From Euleptes europaea (lineage: Eukaryota; Chordata; Lepidosauria; Squamata; Sphaerodactylidae), in NCBI RefSeq assembly GCF_029931775.1, contig NC_079332.1:19661803-19725802 (forward strand): a stretch of DNA of 64,000 bases. Direction: 5' to 3'. This document shows, one piece after another, positions 33,001-48,000 of the stretch. The notes under the pieces were generated by a model that made no database searches, was not told the origin of the DNA, and saw nothing but the letters and a program-made list of their open reading frames with translations. Both the position numbers and the translations under genes were made by a program. The first letter of the stretch is position 1, and every line of letters starts with the position of its first letter.

Positions 33001-36000
33001 CTGGCGTTCTGATGGGTAAGAAGGGCGGGGGGCGGGGGGAGGAAGGATGTGGGTGGAAGCAGCGTAAACAGGGCCTTTCTCAAAACTGTCCTAGACCAGA
33101 GCTGCTGGCTGCATATGCCCCCTAAGGTGTTATCGACCTGGATTTAGGCTTAGCTTTGTGTATAGTTGTGGGTTTTGATCTGCTCTTTGTTCTGATTTGC
33201 ATTTGAGCCAAAGGGAAAGGGGGTGGGGCCAAGAATAAAGCCTCTGGTTGTTTTGAATTGGAACACTGGTCCTACCGCTTGGGCTCTAAGGCAGGAGGTG
33301 GTTTTTACACCCCCTGCTGGCAGTAGGGGGCCACACTGAGGCCCACCAGTTCTCGATCTGCACTTGTGATCATTGCTGGTAATTGGTAAATGAATCCAAG
33401 GGGGCCCCCGAGGGCCTGACCTTTTGCCTCCCCACCCTGCTGCGCCCTGGCCTATGCTCCACCTCACCTTTGGGAGAGCAGGAGGCTGACGAACCCTTGT
33501 TTCATGATTTTAAAAGAGAGAAGCTGGAATGGTATTCTTTGGCACTTAAAGTGTATTTTAGCTGTATCTGAAGAAGTGAGCTGTGATGCGCGAAAGCTCA
33601 GACCCTGCCAGAAGTTTTATTAGATTTTAAGGTGCTGCTGGACTCTTGTTGTTTTCTAGCGCTTAAAATGTATTTGCAATAAGTTGGGTATGCTAATACA
33701 GAAGCATAACTGTTGCATGCCCACAATTCCTAAAGGCACCCAGCCTTCTTGAAGATGTAGTGAGTGGAGGCTGGCACATTGTCTACACAGCATGAAAGGA
33801 AATACAGTTCAGACCGGAGCATACTGGAAAAGGGCCTGATGCTGCACATAGCTATGGCTGATGGTTGCGTCCTGGGATGGCCTGCTGATCTCCAGCCAGT
33901 TGCTGGTGGCAGTTGGGACAGGGCAGGTTGCTCCTTGTGCCCTTGAGGTGGCTTTCTGTTCCCAGGTCAGGAAAGTTTGAGATCTCAGAAGCCTCTGGAG
34001 TCCGAACTGGGACCAAAATAATTCTTCATCTCAAGGAGGACTGCAAGGAGTTTGCTACCGAAGAGCGCGTCAAAGGTGAGTAAGCACTTGGGAGGGACAT
34101 CAGGGGTCCGCTCCCAAGTGAAATTGAAATGCTTGGGAGGCTTGGGGGGTGTTCATTTGAACTTTCAGGGCGCCCTCTGGCAGTAGGGCGTCCCCAGGAA
34201 GCCCACACTCTCATCGCAGACCTGTGGCATAGCACACTGAGCAGGCGGCCATTTGAGGCTGGAGCTTTCTGACTGAATTTGGCCTCCCGCCAGATGCCTC
34301 TCCTTCCCCAGCCAGTGTTGAGCTTCTCTCTGGTGCTGGGGTGTGTGTGTGTGTGTGTGCTAATCCCACATCCCCCAGGATGGTCAGGGGGCAAGTAGGG
34401 GCAGCCTTCTGATCTACGGTGGGGTTCGGGTGGGCGCACGCAGTGGCCTTACTCTGCCCTTCTGTGGAAACTGTGACTGAGCAAATCTTTTCCCCTACTT
34501 AGCGGTCATCACCAAATACAGCAAGTTCATCAGCTTCCCCCTGTACCTCGATGGGAAACGCACCAACACCTTGCAGGTAAGCTACCTGTACTACCCTCTG
34601 TGGTGTGCTGCATGGAAAGCCTGCAGAGATCCGGTGCTGATTTCCCCTCAGATCTCTTGTGGGGAGCCTGGCGTGAGCCCTCACCCTAAAGCAGGGGTGG
34701 GGAACCTTTTTTCCTCCAAGGGCCATTTGGATATTTATAACATCATTCGCAGGCCATACAAAATTATCAACTTAAAATTTAGTCAACCAAGCCCCAAGCA
34801 GGCAGCTGCCCCAGATGACCCCCCCTGCATGGGCAAGCGGGCAGGCATCCAACCGGTGGCGCACTCACCCACCTGGTGGCACAGGATGGTCCAGACTCAC
34901 GCCGGAGTTGCTCCTGCCCCGCACGGTCAGGGCCGGATTCTACAGCTGGCTCTGGCTACCTCCACCTGCAGGGATGAAATGAGGACACGCTGACTAAGAA
35001 CTCCCCCCCCCCACGCTTTCTGGCCCTGCCCCCTTTAACCCCTCTATTGTCCCCACTTCTGCCCCCAGCCCTCTTGTAGTACAGAGGAAATATGTTTCTC
35101 TACGCCTCTGGTGGGAAAGGGTTAACACAGTTTCTTGGGCGGTCCTAGCAGCTCCATAGCTAACGCCGCTTCTGCAAGGAGGAAAAAAGGTTCCTTTTCT
35201 CAGCAAAACAAACTCACATCTGCCTTGAATAGACGCTATTCCTGTCCGCGGGAGGGGGCGGATCGCCAGTCTTAGATTTTTCTGTGCTAGAGATCTGCCA
35301 GGACCCATGAAGGGCCAAACCAAATGATTTCGTGGGCCTTAAATGGCCCCCGGGCCTAACGTTCCCCCCCCTGCCCTAAAGAAACACATTGATAATAATG
35401 GCCACTGACCCATGAGTGTGTGAAAGACTTTGAGCTTGCCGAAGCACGCCACGTGCTGTTTTGCATTCTCCCCAGTTTGTAAAGGTGTGTAGGGTTAATG
35501 TGAGTCACTGGGTATCGTACTAGCCACTCCAGGGGCAGATCATATTCTTGGTTTGCCTTTCTGTTCGGAGTCGGGTGTAGCGCTTACTGGTCAGAGTTCC
35601 CTTGAGGGTTTGAGAGCAAGACAATGTGCCGGTCCGGGCCCTGCTATCAAGCACAAAATGAGAACATGAACATTTGGGTTGTCCAAGGATGGGGGCCAAC
35701 TGTTTTCCCCACGGTTCATTCTTTGCAAACAGAAGCGCTTCTAAGAGGTCCCTAAATACAGAGTTAAGACATTTTTGGCTGCAGTTGTAGGAACACTTTC
35801 ATGTGAGTAAACCCATAAAAAATGGGATTTCTGGGTAGACCTGCGTAGGCCTCTTCCCTGTATCTCTGACTTCATTCTAAACCAGATTAATTTTTTAAAG
35901 GTATTCTAACTTTTTAAAGATGGGGTTTTGACATCATTTTTGTTTAATTGCTTCAGACTGTGATTTTATATGGCTTTGACTTGGCAGCTGCCTTGGATAG

Positions 36001-39000
36001 AAGTCTTTGGCTGAGAGGGGGAAAGGGGAGAAGGGGAGAAGGAAGTCTTTCTAAAGAGTGGGCAAAGCCCAGGAAGCCTCTGCCCTGGCCCTCCTCCTGC
36101 GTGGCAGTGCCGGAGTGCACCCCTCTGGCTCTCAGTGTGCCTCCGCTACCATGGCTGTGGTCCCCTCCCTTGCCTCTCACTGGGCTGCCCCAGCGGTCTC
36201 TGCTGTCAGATCTGAGATTGGGTAGCCAGGTCTGGGAGTCCAGGCACTCCCTCTGGAGGGCTCTGCTTTGGCCAGCTGTGCAGGTGGCGGTGTGAGAGTT
36301 CCCCCTCTCTGAGTCTAATTCTCCAAATCAATTGCTCAGGCGTTGATACAGAAACAAAGGATTTATTGAAGACATCAGGAGATGAGACAGGCACAGGTAG
36401 AAAGTTGCAAGTGAGGGGCTTATCGGGTTTACAGAATATATTGACTCCAGGGCACTGGGGCACTGGGGTTCACACTTATTGTTATGGGAAGTTACAAGCT
36501 TGGCATAATACAAAACATCAAACGAGTCCCAGGAAGTCTGCTGAAGCTATCACACTTCCAAGGCCGCATCGGCCTGAGGGAGTACAGACAGGAAGAACAG
36601 CGGGGGGGAGATACTTGGGGCGATCAGGCCAGGCGCCTGGGACCTGAAGGTGTGAACTGCTTTTATGAGTTCACTGATAACACAGCAGGTGATGGAAAGC
36701 AGAGACACAGAGTCAGAGACACAGAGACCCTCACAGGCGGGCTGGTGCTGAGGCTGGTTCTTTTTCTGTTTGTGCCAGGCCCTTTGGGCGATGGAGCCCA
36801 AGGACATTGGGGAAGAGCAGCACAAAGAGTTCTACCGCTTCATAGCCCAAGCCTACGATGAGCCGCGCTACACCCTCCACTACAAGGCCGATGCCCCTCT
36901 CAACATCTGCAGCATCTTCTATGTGCCAGAGATGGTAAGCAGAGGCAGGGAGAGGGGTGTGTCTGTGGGGGAGATGTCTTCCTTCTGGCGTATTTTGTTT
37001 CCTGTCGAGAACCCCTGGTGCAAGGAATTATTGGGATGGTCAGACGGCTCACAAATTTACCAAACACCTGGGTTATGAATCCCCTCACACCTCAGTCTTA
37101 GTGGCTGCCACTAGTCCCTTTCTCTACCCAAAGAGCCAGAAGCCAAAGGGGCCTGCATCCAACCTTCCTGGGATTAAAGTCAACCCTGCAGGGTAGACTA
37201 TTTGCAGAGGGAGGGTCACAAAAGAATTAATCTGGTAGATGCAGCTCGTAGGTTTAGGTACTGGAATTTGATTGAAGCCATCCTGAAGACAACAACACCA
37301 AAATATAATTAAAATGATTTATTAAAATTGTGCAGGAATGTTACCAAAAGGAACAGTATGCAGCGAGGAATTAAAATAACAAAACCAAATCAAAGAACTA
37401 ACCACACAGTAATAGCATTATTTCAGGCTAACAAGATGTTATCATTCCTGGTTGAAATCCCTTCAGCAACGTCCACTCTGTCCAGAGTTCAAGGGGTTCA
37501 GTCAGCATGCCTTATCATGAAGCAGCATTCCAAAGGCCTAGAGAGGGATCTTGACACTATCGCGTAGGCATCAAAACTCCATGATGGAAATAGGCTAAAA
37601 TGCTGACTCTTAAGGCCAGACGGGGCCGGGTGGCCTGAGCTCATTGACCAATCAGACCCGTGGCTGGTGATCTCAATTACTTACGTAATCCTGTTAGGGT
37701 TCAGCTGCAGTCCAAGCCCTTCCCATTTCTCACAGGTGACAAGACTCATAATTTCCCTAATTGAATGGAATGTTGTTAAATTGCTGGCACCACAGTTCCA
37801 TTTTGAAAACTAGGGAGTCAAGCTTGCGACTCCCTGAATCTGGAATCTTAGTTGCTAAATGTCCCAGGTTGCTGAATTCCAAGCGACAACACCATTATTT
37901 TTCATCATGAACTTTTTCCGTTGTAGGCCCAAAAGCCTGAACCAAAGTTTTAAAGCAAGAAGCTGCATTAAGAGACTCAGTTTCTTGACATTCCCTTGGC
38001 ATAGTCTTTAACCAGTTCATGCATACCAGCGTACCTTTTCTAAAATTAAAACAATATGTCTAATTCTGAATGGTTGTGTAAATCCAGGCATCTAGCTGAA
38101 ATGGTTGAGCTCAATACATGCAAAGGATCAAAGGAGAATCCGTAATATGTATGATTGCTTCTGGGATTTTTTTAGGGGGTTATATTTAACAGAATGGTGC
38201 TAAATTTTGTAAGTGCATGTTTACTGCATGAGAGAAGAAAAACAAAATAGGACAGGGAGACCCATAGGCTTCCACCTGAAGATGCCAATCTCATAGCACC
38301 CCTCACTCTGGCCCCCTCACTCTGGATCTTTAGGTGGCATATGAAGACAGTTTCATTAAGGAGGACATCTGATTAGCTGTCAGGAGCAGGCCATGAAGAC
38401 AGTTCATGGTTGTGCTCCCAGGTGTTGTTTTGCAGTTCTCTCCAAGTCCAGTCCGTGCCCCGTGTTTAGACTTCATAGAGTCCTTCAGTGTGGGAATTGC
38501 CAAGTGCTCCTTCCTGCCTCTGGGAGGGGGGTTGCCTGGGTTACTGGTTATCTCCTTTTGCTTTTCCATATATGCCATGTGACTTGCCTTAGCCCCTTAC
38601 TAGTGTCATTCTGAATATGGCTTCTGTAACCTGTCGAGTCTAATCAATAAAACTGCTTTCGTGGACTTGCCGTCTGCTGGAATCTGTTTATGGGTTTGCC
38701 GCAGGGCTAGAGCTCACAGGGAGGAAGGGTGGTCCCGAGCCATCTGCTCCCCACCTAATCTTCAGAAGGCCCCCTGCCATCTTGGGCACTTGGATGGGAA
38801 TCAGTTGTAACAGAAATTCATAGACTCATAGAATCATAGAGTCAGAAGGGGCCACGCAGGCCATCTAGTCCAACCCGCTGATCAGTGCAGGACCAGCCTA
38901 GAGCAGGGGTGGGGAACCTTTTTTCCGCCAAGGGCCATTTGGATATTTATAACCCCATTCGTGGGCCATACAAAATTATCAACTTAAAATTAGCTGACCA

Positions 39001-42000
39001 AGCCCCAAGCAGGCAGCTGCCCTGGTTGACACCCCCCCCCCCCCGCGGGCAAAGGGTTAATGCAGTTTCTTGGGTGGTCCTAGCAGCTCCATAGCTGATG
39101 ACTCTTCTCCAAGGGGGGGGGGAAGGTTCCTTTTCTCGGCAAAACAAACTCACATCTGCCTTGAATAGAGGCTATTCCTGTCCGCGGGAGGGGGCAGATC
39201 ACCAGTCTTAGATCCTTCTGAGCTAGAGATCTGCCAGGATCCATGAAGGGCCAGACCAAATGATTTCGCAGGCCTGACATTCCCCATCCCGGGCCTGGAG
39301 CATCCCTTGACAAGTCTAGCCTCTGCTTGAAGACGGCTAGTGAGGGGGAGCTCACCACCTCCCTAGGTAACCGATTCCACTGTCGAACAACTCCTACTGT
39401 AAATTGTTTTCCCCTAATATCCAGTCAGTACCTTTCCTCTTGCAATTTAAACCCATTATTGCAAGTCCTATCTTCTGCTGCCAACAGGAACAGCTCCCTG
39501 CCCTCCTCTACGTGATGGCCCTTCAAATACTTAAAGAGAGAACTCATGTCCCCCCTCAACTTCCTCTTCTCCAGACTAAACATTCCCAACTCCCTCAGCC
39601 TTTCCTCGCAGGGCTTGGTCTCCAGGCCCCTGTTCATCCTCGTCACTCTCCTTTGCACCCACTTGGTTGAGGCCTCCAGAACTGCACACAATACTCCAGG
39701 TGCGGCCTGACCTTTTTTTTCCTTGAGAGAGAGAGAAGCAGATTCAGGCGGATCAGGACGGGGTAGATCCATGGCTTCAGCCACAGCTGGTTCAGCACCT
39801 CGGTTCCTTGTTCTGAGAGGCCGTTATCCATAATCCCCTAAAAGAGGCAAAAGACAGAAACACCTACCGTTGCCCATTGGACCTCATCACTCGCTTGTTT
39901 CCCCTGGCACACCTTGTCGGAGGGGCAGGGGCTGAGCATTCTTCCTGGACGGGTGCTCAGTTCTATGGCAGAACTAGCTACCATCAGGCACAGGCAGCTT
40001 CCTGAATCCACAGGACAGGGTGAGACACCAAATCCCCCAGGGGAGAAGGAGGTCTCAGACAATTCTGTCCTACACTGGCAGCCTCCACAAACGATGGGGT
40101 GTTTTAAATAACCCACCCTGGCTATACTGTTGATTTCTTTTTCACTGAGGGCTGTTTAGCTTAGGAAAAAGGGCAGTAAGGTGAGACATAATAGAGGTCC
40201 ATGAAATTATGCATGGTGTGGAGAGTAGTGGGCAGGGAGAAGCTTTTTCTCCCCTTCTCATAATACTGGAATGCAGGGTCATTTGAAGCTGATTCAAAAG
40301 AGACAAAAGGAAGTATTCCTTCATACAATGCATAGTTAAATTGTGGAACTCTCTGCCACAGGATATAGTGATGGCTGCCAGCTTGGAAGGCTTTAAGAGG
40401 GGAGTGGACATGTTCATGGAGGAGAGGGCTATCCATGGCTGCTAGACAAAATGAATGCTAGTCATGATGCATACCTGTTCTCTCCAGTACCAGAGGAGCA
40501 TGCCTATTATATTAGGTGCTTTGGAACACAGGCAGGACGCTACTGCAGTTGTCTTGTTTGGGGGCTTCCTAGAGGCACCTGATTAGCCACTGTGAACAGA
40601 CTGCTGGACATGATGGGCCGTGGTCTGATCCAGCAGGGCTTTTCTTATATTCTTTTATCTTTTTGAAGACCAACTGACAGAATCCTCTCCTCCCCAAAAC
40701 CCATGTGAAACTCCCTTATCCTGAGTCCGCCCCTTGGTCCATCAAGCTCAGTGTGGTCTGCTCAGGTGGGCAGTGACTCTCTAGCACTGGAGATGCCTGG
40801 CCTGGAGAGTTTCCCCGAGCGTGCCTTCAGTGCTGCCTCCTCCCCTCTCCGTGACAGCCCTGGTCAGCAGCATGACAGACCAGTCTGACTCTTGCAGGAA
40901 GTTCTCCATCCCTTCCACAGCCTTGGCCCAGGGAGCGCCAGTCTCTTCAGAGATCCATAACAGATGCCTGCCTTGCTGAGTGGGGTGGCCATGATGTGGG
41001 TTCCTGTCAGGCCTGCATTCCTCTGCTCTCAGCAGCCTGTCAGACTGAGAATGTTTTGATTCCGAGGCCTCTCAAGGCCGACCTGCTAACTGCTGAATTC
41101 CTGTTCCAGCGCTATCTCCCGTGGGAACGGCTCCTCGTTGGGAGGGGGGTTACTGTGACTCATGCTTTCCAATATAGGCCTTACACTGTGCTACTCGTTC
41201 CCAGTTGTGCCAATTTACCTGTTAGCTCTGCAAACCTGTATGTTTTCCAATAAATCAACTCTCTTTTGGACTTCTCATCTGTGGATGTTGTTTGTGGGAT
41301 TACCACGGGGACAAGTGCTCACAGTTCCTTCAGGCTGGACCTAATTATTTAAGAATGGACTCCGAGCAATCCTGAACTCTAAAGAAACAGCTTTAATAAA
41401 GAAACAATAAACAAACATATCCAGAAAAAGACATTACAGTTAAACATAAAAGGACATAACGTATACATCTGCAGATGGGGAGAGATCTGCAGATGGGGAG
41501 AGCAGGTAGAGATCCAAAGCAGATCTAAGACAGTTCCCTCTCTCTCCACTCAGTGACAAACAGCCCAGTATCTTATAGAGGAGGATAAACAACATTCCAT
41601 ATGTTACACAACTCAAACCAGACTATTCCTAAATTCCTCTATTGTTATTAAGAATGGCTAGAAGCCCAGATGTCAAGTTGACCTCTTGGCAGGCCCTTGA
41701 TTCTGGTCCTGGCCAGTACTGCCAAATACATTTCCCAGAAATATTTTCATAATTGTTCCAACAAGGATGTTCTTATAAGGATTGTTACAGACTAGATTCT
41801 AGTCAGAATGTCTTAGAAACGGTCATGGATATATTCTTTGGTTCACGCAAAGCATTATGGGTTATGAATATGTCCTAGGCCTTACTAACAGATTTCCCTT
41901 TCAGCCACTGCCTCAGCACATAGGATCTGGTTTCTCACTGAAGTTCTCCGCAGAGGAACCTGGCTGGAGCTCTGAGCTGCCCTCTGAGAGCTCTCTGCTT

Positions 42001-45000
42001 TCCAGTGCACGTTGGAAGGGAACCCATGTGCAATGCTGGTTTCTAGAATCCTTGTGTTCTTGGACTTACTACACAGGGTCTCTTCAATTACAATTTTAAG
42101 CCTTGGATGGAAAAGATAAAATTCAATAGACCTCTTCCTAGTCTTTGTTCTGGTGGTTGAATCAGTGCGGTAAAGATGTTGATTCTTCTGAAACTAAATT
42201 TTTGATTTTATTCCTTAATTATTACTAACTGGAAAAAGGACTGAAGGAATGGCAAGATATTCTTATTGGTAATATGTGGGAAAGTAAAAAGTGAAGAATA
42301 AATCTGAAAACTTCTTGCTGTCAGTGGCAAAAAGGGCAGCCGTGAAGTACCTGATTCCCGATTCCAACAGCAGGATTCTTTCTCTCTTCCTCCCCCCTTG
42401 TATATGCAGAAGCCCTCCATGCTTGACATCAGCCGTGAGCTGGACTCCACCGTTGCCCTGTATAGTCGCAAGGTCCTGATCCTGACTAGAGCCACCGACA
42501 TCTTGCCCAAATGGCTGCGTTTCCTCAAAGGTAGCCGCCAGCTTTAGCCGGTAGAAGTCTGGGTCAAGGGTGAGGGAGTGGTTGATATGAACGGGCTCTT
42601 TTCTTCGGTACCCGCAGCCGACCTCTGTGATGCCCTCTTTTCTTGCAGGGGTGGTGGACAGCGAGGACATCCCCTTGAACCTCAGCCGGGAGCTGCTGCA
42701 GGAGAGCACACTCCTCAGGTGAGGGAGTTGCTTCTTCTCAGTGTGGTGGCACTTTTCAGTGAGGAGCCAAAGCTCAGTAGTGGAGGTGTCAGCTTGGCCT
42801 GCTGAAGGTCCTGGGTTCGATCCATGACATCTCCAGTTTAAAGGATCAGGTAGCAGGTGATGTGGAAGACATCAACCCAAGACCCTGGGGAGCTGATGCC
42901 AGTCAGAGTAGACAAGACTGACCTTGAGGGACCGAGGGGGGTCTGATTCAGGAGAAGGCAGCTTCACCTGTCCACATGACACTTCTAGCTCACCATTCTG
43001 TTAAAAATCACATTCATTAAAATAGTCTGCTAGCCTGTTTCCAGCACTTGGACGTGGCTCTTGAGATGCAGGGTGTCTCTTCTGTGGACGGTCCTCATCT
43101 GCCCTGGGCAAAGCCATACTGGTGGGGCTCGTGGTTGGCAAGTGCTTCCTGCTTGGAAACCGAGGTACTGCAGCAGTATCTGATTACTGCTCTTTTTTCT
43201 TGCTGATCATGCATGTTAACTGTGAGTTCACACCCTCTTCAGATGTCAGCGAACTTAAAGGTTGCTTAAAGGTCTTTGACATGAAACGTTTACAGAAAAG
43301 TTAGGTTAATTTGTTTTTTTATAGAGATTAAGAGTTAAGTTGGCCTTCTTATCTTGCTTTAGAAAAGATAAAGAGGACATGTCAGATGTAACTTGTATGC
43401 ACACATTGATTAGCTCATTTGCACCAGTTCTGTTATCTCATACTTAGTTAAGTGCCAATTGCTTACCTAGATAGTGAACACATGAAGCTGCCTTATACTG
43501 AATCAGACCCTCGGTCCATCAAAATCAGTATTGTCTACTCTCCAGGGTCTCAGGCGGGTCTTTAACATCACCTAGTAGCCTAGTCCCTTTAACTGGAGAT
43601 GCTGGGGATTGAACCTGGGACCTTCTGCATGCCAAGCAGATGCTCTACAAACTGAGCCACAGCCCCTCCCCAACATGATTAAGGTAGAAGAGATTTAAAG
43701 GAAGATAAGATTGCCTTATCATGGCAGTGCATTTTTATAGAAAAATGTCAACCAGATTTCTCTGGGTGGAAGTCTCAGAAGACTCTTAGATTAGATTTCT
43801 GGGTGTGTGAGGATTGAGTTTATTTGATAATCCCTAAAGGCAGTGAGACAAGAACCTGAAACCTGGTTTGCTTTTAAAATATTACTTACAAAGTTATGGG
43901 GAAGCATAATGAAGCATAACTTTGATAATTTAGCACTTGTTCGTACAGTAAAAATAGGGTTAATTTTCTTAATAAAGAAAACTTTAATAAATAAAGCATA
44001 AAGGGTCCCAATATCTTACCAAGCAGGGGTCCTTCAATCTCTGACTGCTGAGCTTCAGTCAAAGGAAATCTGATTTGGTCTTCACAAGAATGCATAGTGA
44101 TAGAGAAAACGTATCTATCTGATCAATCTCTGAAGTAACTTATCATGATCATGTGGCTATTTCTAAGTACCTGGTTGGCTATTGTGATAAGCAAAATCAG
44201 CACAAACAATCTGTTCACTTTAACAAACGACGAGCACATTTCTGAAATAGCTAGGTAGAAGGCCATAAGCTGCCTCATCAAAATAACTTTCCCAGCTAAA
44301 ATACTTTCTCAGGCCTAGAAAACTGCAAGCAAAGGATGACATAACTAGTGTCTCCTTGTACTGGGGACGAGATCATTGCTACTATGGCACCATCTTCTTG
44401 CATCTTGTTTTTTTCCCCACCCCTCTTACCCAAGACCCATTTGACTGGAGATACTGAGAGTGACCCTCATGCCTTCTCGGCAGAGAGATTTGGTGGTCTT
44501 GGATGAAATGCGGTTATGTGGAGGGGGACCTGGAGAGTGGGAAAGGTAGCCCTCGCTTTAATTGACCAAATTGAAGTTTTGAGCAAGCAGGAGAAAGTCA
44601 AACCCTTTCTCTCTCTCTCTCCCTCCCCCCCCCCATTGGAGTTTCAGGAAGTCCTTTCTTTTCTGCCTCTTCCCGTGGAGCTGCAGACCCCTCAGCCCAG
44701 ACTCCTCTGCCTTTTTCAGTTGTGGCTTTCCTTTGGCAGGAAGCTCAGGGAGATCTTGCAGAAGAGGCTGATCAACTTCTTCATTACCCAGAGCAAGAAG
44801 GACCCGAAAAAATATGCCAAGTTCTTTGAGGATTACGGGCTCTTCATACGCGAGGGGATTGTCACAGTGGCTGAGCAGGAGGTCAAGGTGTGCCCAGGCT
44901 GGCAACAGGGCAGGTGGGGAGAGAGTGGGGCCGTATTCTGCTCTTCTGGCCCTTTGCCGCTTGGTGATCTGGGAAGGAGGTGTCCAAATGGGGCATCTCC

Positions 45001-48000
45001 AAGACTGGGCCTGGCTGACATGGCCTCCCTTCCCAGGAGGACATCGCCAAGCTGCTGCGCTACGAGTCCTCGGCCTTGCCCGTGGGCCAGCTGACCAGCC
45101 TGACGGAGTATGCCAGCCGCATGCCTGCCGGGAGCAGGAACATCTACTATCTGTGCACCCCCAATCGGCACCTGGCTGAAGCCTCTCCGTACTATGAGGC
45201 CATGAAGAAGAAGGATGCGGAGGTGAGCTGGCAAAATGGGGAGGTGCCTCCTGTGGGAGGAGGGGAGAGGCCAAGCAACAGGCCGCATGTGTGTGTGTGA
45301 GAGACAGTTGCCACTTGTGGTGCCCTGGGTGGGGGTCGTGCCTCGCCTCCTGTTGGCCCCCGCTGCGAGGGGCAGGCCTGGCCCTGGCAGTTGGCAAACA
45401 GCAGGTGGTTCAGGGGGTGCTGTGCCGGGAGGGGGGACCCTGCTTGCTGAGAGGGGCTGGGGCTGTGGGGGCTTTGCGAGTGTTCACATGGAGAGGTGGG
45501 GGGGGAACACACTGCTGTGAAGTGGTGGTTTGTTGGTGGGGTCGGGGTGCAGCATGTGATGCTGTTTGAGAGCCCAGCCTTTTCTCTGTCGGTCCAGGTG
45601 TTGTTCTGCTACGAGCAGTTTGATGAACTGACTCTCCTCCACCTGCGGGAGTTTGACAAGAAGAAACTGATATCGGTGGAAACGGATATTGTTGTGGACC
45701 ACTATAAGGAAGAGAAGTTTGAGGAGAGCCACTCGGGTATGCTCCTGGGTAGCCAGAGAGGTTGCTGCTGCACCACCCACTCTCTAGAAGCAGCTCTGGG
45801 GTAGACAACAGGCCTGGGGGTTGGAGGCCCGGAGTGGGTCTGGAGGGTACTGCCCCAGCCTCCCTAGAGGGGCTGTGACAGGCTCCTTTCTAGCCCTGAG
45901 AAAGGCAGAGACTTGGAGCTGAAACGGGTCTTGGAGTCAGACCTCCTGTTTGACGGAGGACATCTGAAGGTGGAGTATTCCTGACAAATGGCTACCCATC
46001 CTCTGAAAACAAGGGAAAGCCTACCAACACCAGAGATGTAACATTTCTGTTAATTTTGAAGCCACAGGAAAAAGCCCATTTCCCCCTCTTTTCCCCCAGG
46101 AAAAAACTCCAGAAACTATGGGGGAAATGGAAAAATATGCAATATTTACTGTCCTTAAACTAATTTTACTGCTTTAACAACATAAAATTCATCATTTATA
46201 ACTTACCAGATAAAATTGCAGTATTTGACGTATTTGTGGAATCCAAGAGTTATAAACGTCAGGTTAGTTTTCTACTAGCAAAACTACAAATATACCCAGT
46301 GCTTGAGAGGAAAATGCTGGCTGAGGTGCCCTGTGCAGTCTTAGCAGATGGGCCTTAATCTTTGCTGCCTGGTTGGAGAGAGCTCAGTTCTCAGCGGAAC
46401 GTTCAGATGTTTCCTCTGAGGCTTTGATGCAGTTTCTGCCCCACCTCCTTCCTATCTTTCCTCCCCCTACAGCAAGTTAGGGAAATAAGCTACTTTTTAC
46501 CCAGTTTGTGGGTATATTTGTCACGGGTTTGAGGGAGAGGTGACGGGGTCAACCACGTCATGTCAAAAGGACAACCCAAGGCAGTTGAAAAGCAATGAGA
46601 CCCCCTTGTGAAGATTTTGGTATCCTTCTGGGTGCAGAAATGCATCTTGCCTATGAGAACTGTCTGTGTCTACAGCATGCCCAGCTTGTCCTTAAAAGCG
46701 TCTCACTCATTCTAAAAGACAAAATATTTCATAGGTGTTTTTTTCAGGACTCTCCCAAATTTCCATTATTTCCATCAGTAAATTGGGGGGGGGGGGAAAG
46801 GCCTTGGGAAAAAATGGGGGGAGAAGATTCCCCTCCTTCCCCAACGTTCACGTCTCTCAAGTAAAGGATCCAAGTAAAGGATTTTGCAATTTAGCCTGCG
46901 TTACCCTTTCTCCTGAAGTTTATCTGAAATCTCCCCTCCTGCAGCGTGAGCTTTTTAGTGTTGCCCTCTGGAGCAGCAGCCAAGAAGTCTCGGTCCTCTT
47001 TCGCACTTCGGCCCCTCACAGAGCCTGATCGGCTGTGAACAGTGAAGGAATTCCCAACCCCTGATTTTGGATATTTCCAATATTTATTGGGAGAAAAACA
47101 GCGGAATCGGGAAAACATTTCACCCAGTGTCGGATATTTATTTTTTATTTATTTTCATTTTCAAATCTATAACCCTAACCCTCATCCCCAGCAATCCAGG
47201 CTCAGGGCGGATGTGGGCCAGTCTGACCCAGTGCAGGGAGTATTGGAAATCATACCAGGTTGGCAATGTCCGATCGCACACCCCTTGTTACTAGCAGAGT
47301 GTGTCAGGCTTTTCTTGGGCATGCCCTGCTTGGTGGAGTTTTCTCTTAACCCTGATAGGTGTTGGCAGATGGGCGAACTCAGTTTGAGAAACCAGCAGTT
47401 TCAGGAAAGCAGGGTGCATCCGTTGCCTTCGGTCTGGCTGTCTGTAGAAGGCCCCGGCCACAGTATTGTTTTTCTTTGCTGTTTAATTTGTACCCAGATG
47501 GCACTGCCCGCGGGGCTACCAGGGCCCCCCTTCTCGGTTTCTGGGCAGGTGGGGGCACCTTTTCTGACACGTCCTGCTCCCGCCTTCCTTTCTGCAGCTC
47601 CTTCAGAGGCTCTGTTCAGGTCCCAGCAGGCATCCCACCCAGTCTCGGTCACCCCTGTTTAGTCCTGTCGCCCTTCATGTACTGTCATCTTGTACTCGGA
47701 GGGAGGGTGAATGGAGAGAGCCTGCAGGCCCCTTTGGAATTTTGGGCGAGGGGGGCGATTGCCACCCCCAGATGGTTGCTGCAGGAGGCGGAGCCAAATA
47801 CACAGGGTGGTGGTGGGGACTGAGACTTTTGGGTGTGTGCCTTGTGTATCCTCTTCTTCCTGAATTTATAATAAACCCACCTAAAAGCTGCCTTCTAGGG
47901 GGAAGGATATACAACACACACTGACGAAGCAGTAGGGAAAGCAGTGGGAACAAAACACATGTACCTGGAAGACTCTTCTGAGTCTCAAGGGGGGGGAAGG

